Assembly (NCBI GenBank): GCA_947448735.1
Contig: CANFOS010000029.1
Location: 1-38,779, forward strand
Length of the DNA: 38,779 nt
Direction of reading: 5' to 3'
From: Comamonadaceae bacterium
Lineage (GTDB): Bacteria > Pseudomonadota > Gammaproteobacteria > Burkholderiales > Burkholderiaceae_C
Shown here: one piece after another, positions 34,328 through 38,779 of the stretch
Position numbering within the stretch: position 1 is the first letter of the stretch
Layout: each line of letters starts with the position of its first letter
Made by a program: the position numbers and the translations under genes
Notes under the pieces: generated by a model
What the model was told of the DNA's origin: nothing
Databases searched by the model: none
What the model saw: the letters and a program-made list of their open reading frames with translations, nothing else

Positions 34328-34765
34328 CTAAACCCTAACGGGGGTACGTACGAGCACCGCCGACTCCAGCTCAGCCGCAGGCATACGGGGCAGACCCAAT
34401 TCACCGGCGTGCTCCTGGATGTCGCGCGGGGGCACGTCATACCGGAAGCGACGACCGTTTTGTTTGGCTGTTTGAAATGGCGACATCGCGTGGCCGTCGC
34501 TCCCAAAGACGATGCCTTTGAGCAGGTACTGCGTCTTGGCTCTGGTCGTGGTGGCCCGCACCCGGCCATTGGTGCTGAGGATGGCGTGGGCATCATCCCA
34601 AATGGACTTCGTGATGATCGGCGGGCGCTCCGCCTGATACCTAAGCTCCTTGTGACGCAACTCGCCCACGTAGGTGCGGTTGGTCAAGACCTTGTAAATC
34701 AGCCCTTTGCCGTCCTGGGTGGTCCAGGTTTTGGACGTTTTGGACGCCGCCCAACTTCACCTTTG
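34328..34765 (-). pseudogene. Large serine recombinase remnant
   Basis: The minus strand reads TWTTQDGKGLIYKVLTNRTYVGELRHKE... WDDAHAILSTNGR... TTRAKTQYLLKGIVFGSDGHAMSPFQ. This is the Recombinase domain and the beginning of the zinc-ribbon region of large serine recombinases. The N-terminal resolvase domain is missing and a stop lies upstream in frame. The C-terminal end is cut near 34328. It is a decayed integrase placed directly beside RNA copy R, which suggests that this position was an integration site. Confidence 0.8.
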
Positions 34766-34818
34766 GTTTGTGAAGTGTATGATTCATCGTATTACAGTTG
34801 CATAAGAGTGATACAGCC

Positions 34819-35055
34819 ATGACTGCCAGAACCATCAACGTACGCCTGCCCGAGGCGCTTTACATCCAGATCGAAGAATTGGCCAAGGCGACCGCACGGA
34901 CCAAGAGCTTTTTGGCCATCGATGCGTTGACCAACTATGTGCAGAGTGAATCCTGGCAGATTCGTGATATTCAAGAGGGCATTAAGGAAGCCGATGAAGG
35001 TGAATTCGCAACCGACAAGCAGGTCAAAGCGGTATTTGCCAAATACGGCGCTTGA
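34819..35055 (+). CDS. Ribbon-helix-helix antitoxin (CopG/ParD-like)
   Basis: A 78-aa protein from ATG 34819; an upstream ATG at 34798 would add seven residues. The N-terminus TARTINVRLPEALYIQIEELAKATARTKSFLAIDALTNYV is a classical RHH DNA-binding domain. The acidic C-terminus (IQEGIKEADEGEFATDKQVKAVF) is typical for binding the toxin. It is three bases upstream of the toxin gene. Direct autoregulation is likely, and TGTAT/ATACA-like words occur in the 60 bp before the start. Confidence 0.9.
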   Translation: MTARTINVRLPEALYIQIEELAKATARTKSFLAIDALTNYVQSESWQIRDIQEGIKEADEGEFATDKQVKAVFAKYGA

Positions 35056-35058
35056 TCC

Positions 35059-35328
35059 ATGCAGATCAAGTGGACCAAGACAGCGCTCGCGTCTGTGGAT
35101 GAAATCGCTGGATTCATCGCCAAAGACAACCCGACCCGCGCCACCAGTTTTGTACTGGAGTTGCAGGCCGCGGTGACCAAACTTCAGGCGCATCCTGGCA
35201 TGGGTCGGGCTGGCCGCGTCCCCGGCACGCGCGAACTTGTATTGCACAAGAACTACATCGCCATTTACCGCGTGCGTGGCGACGATGTTGAAATTTTGAG
35301 ATTGCATCACGCAGCCCGAAATCTATGA
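35059..35328 (+). CDS. RelE/ParE-family toxin
   Basis: An 89-aa protein: MQIKWTKTALASVDEIAGFIAKDNP... HPGMGRAGRVPGTRELVLHKNYIAIYRVRGDDVEILRLHHAARNL. The RVPGTREL and IYRV..D.VEILRLHHAAR motifs are standard for ParE/RelE toxins. It is coupled to the RHH antitoxin and probably stabilises the accessory region. ParE relatives inhibit gyrase while RelE relatives cleave mRNA; the sequence alone does not decide, although RHH pairing favours ParE. Confidence 0.92.
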   Translation: MQIKWTKTALASVDEIAGFIAKDNPTRATSFVLELQAAVTKLQAHPGMGRAGRVPGTRELVLHKNYIAIYRVRGDDVEILRLHHAARNL

Positions 35329-35444
35329 CCAACCGGGTCAACCTAGCCATCTAGAGATATTGTTGAGTTGGGCAGGACCGGAAATCGCTATTCCCGGTTC
35401 GTTTGCTCTCAGGTAGCACCACGCCACCCCATGCAAGATTAAAA

Positions 35445-35476
35445 GCCGCTCAGTTTCACCACTGAGCGGCCTTTTT
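35445..35476. terminator. Bidirectional terminator between toxin and photolyase genes
   Basis: GCCGCTCAGT (35445-35454) pairs perfectly with ACTGAGCGGC (35461-35470), with A-run before and T-run after. It lies between convergent genes and can serve both strands. Confidence 0.85.
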
Positions 35477-35495
35477 CTTAGCCCCCACGCTGTAC

Positions 35496-37043
35496 TCAGC
35501 CGGCCTGCTGTTGATCGCGGTGGGCTTGGGCTTGGGCGGCGATGGCCGCAACTTCCTCCGTGCTCAGTCGGCGGAGGTTGTTCAGTTGCATTCGCATGCG
35601 CGGATTTTTGGCCAGGGTTTCACTGTGCTGGTTCAGGTAATCCCAATACAGGGTGGTGAAGGGGCAGGCCGACTCGCCGGTGGACAGCGCTGGGATGTAG
35701 CGGCAGCCCTTGCAATGGTTGCTCATGCGGTCGATGTATTTGCCGCTGGCGATGTAGGGCTTGCTGGCCATCAGGCCGCCGTCGGCAAATTGGCTCATGC
35801 CCAAGGTGTTGGGCAACTCGACCCATTCCACCGCATCGACATACACCGCCAGATACCACTGGTGCACCTCTTGGGGCTTGACGCCCAGGAGGAGGGCGTA
35901 AAGGCCGGTCACCATCAAGCGCTGAATGTGGTGGGCATAGCCTTGCGCCAGCGTGAGCTGGATGGCGTCTCGCAGACAGGCCATGTCGGTTTGACCCGTC
36001 CAGTAAAACGCAGGCAGAGGCTCACGGGCGTCTTGTGCGTTGCGCTGTGCATAGTCCGGCATTTGCGTCCAGTAGATGCCGCGCACGTATTCACGCCAGC
36101 CCAAAATCTGACGCACAAAACCCTCGACCGCTGGCAACGGTGCCTGCCCGGTGCGAAAAGCGTTTTCTGCTGCGGCCACCACCTCACGCGGGTTGAGCAA
36201 CTTTAAGTTCAAGGCGCAAGACAGGTGCGAGTGATACAGCCACACCTCGCCCTCCCACATGGCGTCTTGGTAGTGGCCAAAATGCGGCAGTCGGTGGGCG
36301 ATGAATTCAGCCAGGGCCCGCTGCGCTTGTTCGCGCGTCACCGGCCAGCCAAAGCTGGCCAGCGAGCCAGGGTGATGTGCAAAGCGGTGATTGACCAGCG
36401 CCATCACCTCTTGCGTGATGGCATCTGGCGCAAACCGGCTGGGCGGTGGCAACAGGCCGGGACCTTGTTTGCCAAAGCTGTTGCGATTTTCAGTGTCAAA
36501 GTTCCACTGATCGCCGACGGTTTTTTTTCCCTCCATCAGGATGCCGGTCTTGTGACGCATCTCGCGGTAAAAATATTCCAACCGCAGTTGTTTGCGCCCC
36601 TGAGCATGCGCGGCAAACTCGCGCACCGTGCTGAAGAAGTGGTTGTCGTCCCGAATCTCCAAGTTCAATGCGTGTTGGTGCGCCACCTGGCGCAAACTTT
36701 GCAGCACGCGCCAATCTCCTGGGGCGGTCATGACCAACTGCTGGGGCTGCGTTTGCTGGAGGGCCCGGTCCAACTCGCCCGCCAAGGTGCCCGTGTTGCC
36801 TAGCGCGTCCAGCTCGGTGTAGAGGACGGGCCAGCCTTGTGCCTTCAAGTCCGCAGCAAAGTGACGCATGGCGCTCAAGAACACGGTCGTTCGCTGTTTG
36901 GCAGAAGCGACATGCGTGGATTCTTCCTCCACTTCGGCCATCCAGATCGCGTCTTGTGCGGGGTCGAAATCGCGCAGCGCAGAGGCCTCGTGGTCGAGTT
37001 GATCGCCCAAGATCAAGACGAGGTGCCTGAGAGTTTTTTTCAT
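35496..37043 (-). CDS. Iron-sulfur cryptochrome/photolyase (FeS-BCP, PhrB-like)
   Basis: A 515-aa protein of the deoxyribodipyrimidine photolyase-related family. The N-terminal domain begins LRHLVLILGDQLDHEAS. The C-terminal FAD domain includes EYVRGIYWTQMPDYA and GVKPQEVHQWYLAVYVDAVEWVELPNTLGMSQFADGG. Cysteines in NHCKGCRYIP and ESACPFT fit the [4Fe-4S] cluster of bacterial (6-4) photolyases such as PhrB. It repairs UV photoproducts using blue light. The gene overlaps DUF2256 by ATGA. It is the last gene of the merR-DUF2256-photolyase operon and probably part of the host backbone. Confidence 0.93.
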   Translation of the reverse strand: MKKTLRHLVLILGDQLDHEASALRDFDPAQDAIWMAEVEEESTHVASAKQRTTVFLSAMRHFAADLKAQGWPVLYTELDALGNTGTLAGELDRALQQTQPQQLVMTAPGDWRVLQSLRQVAHQHALNLEIRDDNHFFSTVREFAAHAQGRKQLRLEYFYREMRHKTGILMEGKKTVGDQWNFDTENRNSFGKQGPGLLPPPSRFAPDAITQEVMALVNHRFAHHPGSLASFGWPVTREQAQRALAEFIAHRLPHFGHYQDAMWEGEVWLYHSHLSCALNLKLLNPREVVAAAENAFRTGQAPLPAVEGFVRQILGWREYVRGIYWTQMPDYAQRNAQDAREPLPAFYWTGQTDMACLRDAIQLTLAQGYAHHIQRLMVTGLYALLLGVKPQEVHQWYLAVYVDAVEWVELPNTLGMSQFADGGLMASKPYIASGKYIDRMSNHCKGCRYIPALSTGESACPFTTLYWDYLNQHSETLAKNPRMRMQLNNLRRLSTEEVAAIAAQAQAHRDQQQAG

Positions 37044-37231
37044 TCAGGCGCGACTTTCGAAGAGGAGGCGGGTTTGTTTTTGCGACAGGCATCAGAACAG
37101 TAAAGCACCTGTTCCCAATTTTTGGCCCACGCTTTGCGCCAGGTCATGTCACGCCCACAGGCTTGGCAGGGCTTGCTGGGCAAGCTTTGCTTGTTGCCCT
37201 TGAAGCTTTTTGCCTGGGGGGCCGGGCTCAT
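37040..37231 (-). CDS. DUF2256 small zinc-finger-like protein
   Basis: A 63-aa protein with LPSKPCQACGRDMTWRKAWAKNWEQVLYCSDACRKNK, the DUF2256 signature with two CxxC-type pairs. DUF2256 genes commonly accompany photolyase and cryptochrome genes; their function is unknown. It overlaps the merR stop and the photolyase start by ATGA on both sides, giving strict coupling. Confidence 0.93.
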   Translation of the reverse strand: MSPAPQAKSFKGNKQSLPSKPCQACGRDMTWRKAWAKNWEQVLYCSDACRKNKPASSSKVAPE

Positions 37232-38220
37232 GATTTTCCCTCGCGCAAATCAATCCCTTCGAGTTGGGCGATTTTTTCAAGTGCGTTTTCAAACAAGACG
37301 CGGGCTGAGCCTGAAATGGAGGCCAGGTAGGCGTGCAGATGCGCGTCTTCGGCGCTGTTGTTCAAACAGTCTTGGCTGTATTCCTCGAAGCTGGCCAGTT
37401 GAGTAATGAGTTCAGCCACATGCCGGGGGCATTCGCACAACACGTTGGTGGAAATGCCCGCCACACGGCTCAGGGTGGCCTCTGAGTATTTGCGGCTGGT
37501 GATCACCGCACCCGAGGTGCCAAATTCTTGCGCACGGGCGGGGTCCACAAACAAGACCGATTGCAACAACTCGGCCAATTCGCTGTCGGAAACAGGTTCG
37601 CGCCTGACCATGCAGCCGGAAAACTTCATTGCTTGCACCACCGCCTCTGCAGCGAAATGGTAGATGACAATGGTTTGTGCGAACTGGTGCTTGCGCATCA
37701 GCAACTGAATGGCCGCGTGCACTTGGGCGTTGAGGGTATTGACCTTGATCAGCAGCACCTGCGCGGGGGTGTGCAATTCGGCGCTGCTGGCCGCGGCCAA
37801 GTCGGCCCAAACCTCGCTCAGCTGAATGCGGTTTTGCTGCAGGCTGAGCACAAATTTTTGCGATTCCATTCGGTTCGCCAGACTCAAACCGACAACCGCA
37901 ACGGACGCCACCTGGGGTGTGGGCTGGCCAGAGTGGGACAGCGGCTGCGCCTGACTGCTCAGGCGCCGCAGGGTGGCCAGTTCCAAGTGGGCGATCGCGC
38001 TGATGGCATGGCCTGATTGGGAAAGCTGTTTGAGCAGTAGCGCCTTGGACACGTCTTGCTCTTCGTACAGGCGTTGCTTGCCGGGTGTTTTGACCGGGCT
38101 GAAGGCACCGTATCGCGTCTCCCAAATCCGCAAGGTGGTGACCGGAATGCCCGTGGTTTGAGACACGGCACCAATGCGGTAAAGAGGAGTCAAAGAGGAG
38201 TTTTTGGAGGTGAAGCTCAT
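37228..38220 (-). CDS. MerR-family regulator with degenerate C-terminal domain
   Basis: A 330-aa protein. The N-terminal MerR helix-turn-helix is LYRIGAVSQTTGIPVTTLRIWETRYGAFSP... RLYEEQDV. The C-terminal part (about 105-300) resembles the Rossmann-like region of LitR/CarH regulators, but I see no DxHxxG cobalamin-binding motif, so B12-based light sensing appears absent. It heads the photolyase operon and likely controls it and the divergent TIGR03643 gene through the AT-rich 38221-38338 interval. Confidence 0.87.
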   Translation of the reverse strand: MSFTSKNSSLTPLYRIGAVSQTTGIPVTTLRIWETRYGAFSPVKTPGKQRLYEEQDVSKALLLKQLSQSGHAISAIAHLELATLRRLSSQAQPLSHSGQPTPQVASVAVVGLSLANRMESQKFVLSLQQNRIQLSEVWADLAAASSAELHTPAQVLLIKVNTLNAQVHAAIQLLMRKHQFAQTIVIYHFAAEAVVQAMKFSGCMVRREPVSDSELAELLQSVLFVDPARAQEFGTSGAVITSRKYSEATLSRVAGISTNVLCECPRHVAELITQLASFEEYSQDCLNNSAEDAHLHAYLASISGSARVLFENALEKIAQLEGIDLREGKS

Positions 38221-38338
38221 ATTTTGTGTAGTAGTTGAGTAGATTTTATGTTGAAAAATACCTTATAAATAATTTTTTTGAACTTTGCGTAGGTTAAAAA
38301 GGCAAAATAGTCTTAACAACAATGCGAAAGCCAGAGAC

Positions 38339-38629
38339 ATGCAGACAACTCCCTCCCAGGATCGACTGGCCCATTTGAGCCCGGGAGATATCTCTGCGGC
38401 GATTCAAATGGCTTGGGAGGACCGAACGACGTTCGAGACCATCCAAGAGCGGATCGGTTTGACCGAACCCGAGGTGATTGCGCTGATGCGCGCGGAACTC
38501 AACCCGAGTTCTTTCCGGTTGTGGCGGATGCGGGTCAGGGGGCGCGCAACCAAGCACCGTGCCTTGAGAAGTCCGGAGATGAAGTTCGACGATCGTGCGG
38601 TGGCCGACCATCGCCGCGCCAATTGTTAA
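38339..38629 (+). CDS. TIGR03643 family protein
   Basis: A 96-aa protein from ATG 38339. Core: LSPGDISAAIQMAWEDRTTFETIQERIGLTEPEVIALMRAELNPSSFRLWRMRVRGRATKH, the conserved TIGR03643 pattern that looks like a helix-turn-helix. An upstream in-frame codon at 38285 lies in the promoter region. It is divergent from merR. These genes are usually near photolyase or cryptochrome genes, as here. The last 150 bp of the window after it hold nothing I can support. Confidence 0.88.
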   Translation: MQTTPSQDRLAHLSPGDISAAIQMAWEDRTTFETIQERIGLTEPEVIALMRAELNPSSFRLWRMRVRGRATKHRALRSPEMKFDDRAVADHRRANC

Positions 38630-38779
38630 AAACCACGGCCAAGGCCGAGAGCGAGTTGTGAAATGAACTGTGACCTAGGAATGCGTATGTTGAACAAACA
38701 AACTTTCAATGCGATCGAAATTTGCGTTTGTATCGCCCGATCGCATCACCAAATCAGCTGCTCGACGGGCTACCTTTCC

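Noticed and set aside
35340..35476. Possible third copy of the RNA element
   Set aside because: It shares only CTAG..CTAG, TTGAGTT and a similar terminator style. The long conserved blocks are missing, so chance similarity is more likely.
1..38779. CRISPR arrays or Cas genes
   Set aside because: No regularly spaced short repeats or Cas motifs were found on reading the window.

Overview
The window comes from a betaproteobacterium, most likely order Burkholderiales and possibly Comamonadaceae. The inference rests on solute receptors of the Bug/TctC type without their membrane partners, GC-rich catabolic genes with ATGA overlaps, and a photolyase / DUF2256 / MerR / TIGR03643 cluster at the right end. 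No rRNA or tRNA gene was seen, so the genus cannot be fixed.

Layout. (1) 1-900: broken, unrecognised coding remnants. (2) 990-5071: an AT-richer defence-like block with a 63-aa protein, a SIR2-like NADase and an overlapping 940-aa helical protein. (3) 5150-5450: copy L of a putative structured RNA with its own terminator, then about 700 bp without convincing genes. (4) 6156-22946: a GC-rich catabolic cluster. On the minus strand lie FAH-family hydrolase, MBL-fold hydrolase, CMD-family protein, a broken thiolase and an AraC regulator. On the plus strand lie module A (DUF35 Zn-ribbon protein, thiolase-like protein, CoA ligase, Bug receptor, SMP-30 lactonase) and module B (Bug receptor, thiolase, SMP-30 lactonase, SDR, CoA ligase). 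Two TetR regulators are interspersed. (5) 23275-29900: mobile or accessory DNA with a small tyrosine recombinase, a Ca2+/H+ antiporter, a cupin remnant, a divergent gene pair and an IS21-family istAB element. (6) 30000-33870, minus strand: an operon of SIR2-like effector, 177-aa middle component and SMC/RecN-like ABC ATPase, which fits an ABC-three-component conflict system. (7) 33965-34280: copy R of the structured RNA, then a serine-recombinase remnant and an RHH/ParE toxin-antitoxin pair. (8) 35496-38629: the photolyase operon, probably host backbone.

How the parts may work together. In the catabolic cluster, CoA ligases would activate an imported acid. The SDR would oxidise a hydroxy-acyl intermediate. 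The thiolase and the thiolase-like/DUF35 pair, in which the nucleophilic Cys is replaced by Ser, would cleave C-C bonds. The SMP-30, FAH, MBL and CMD proteins would open rings or lactones. The substrate cannot be read from the sequence. Palindromes at three promoters suggest local TetR control.

The most unusual signals are the two diverged copies of a roughly 280-310 nt RNA-like element. They are 29 kb apart in the same orientation, each next to a different SIR2 operon, with helices that appear to be kept by compensating changes and with unrelated 5' domains.
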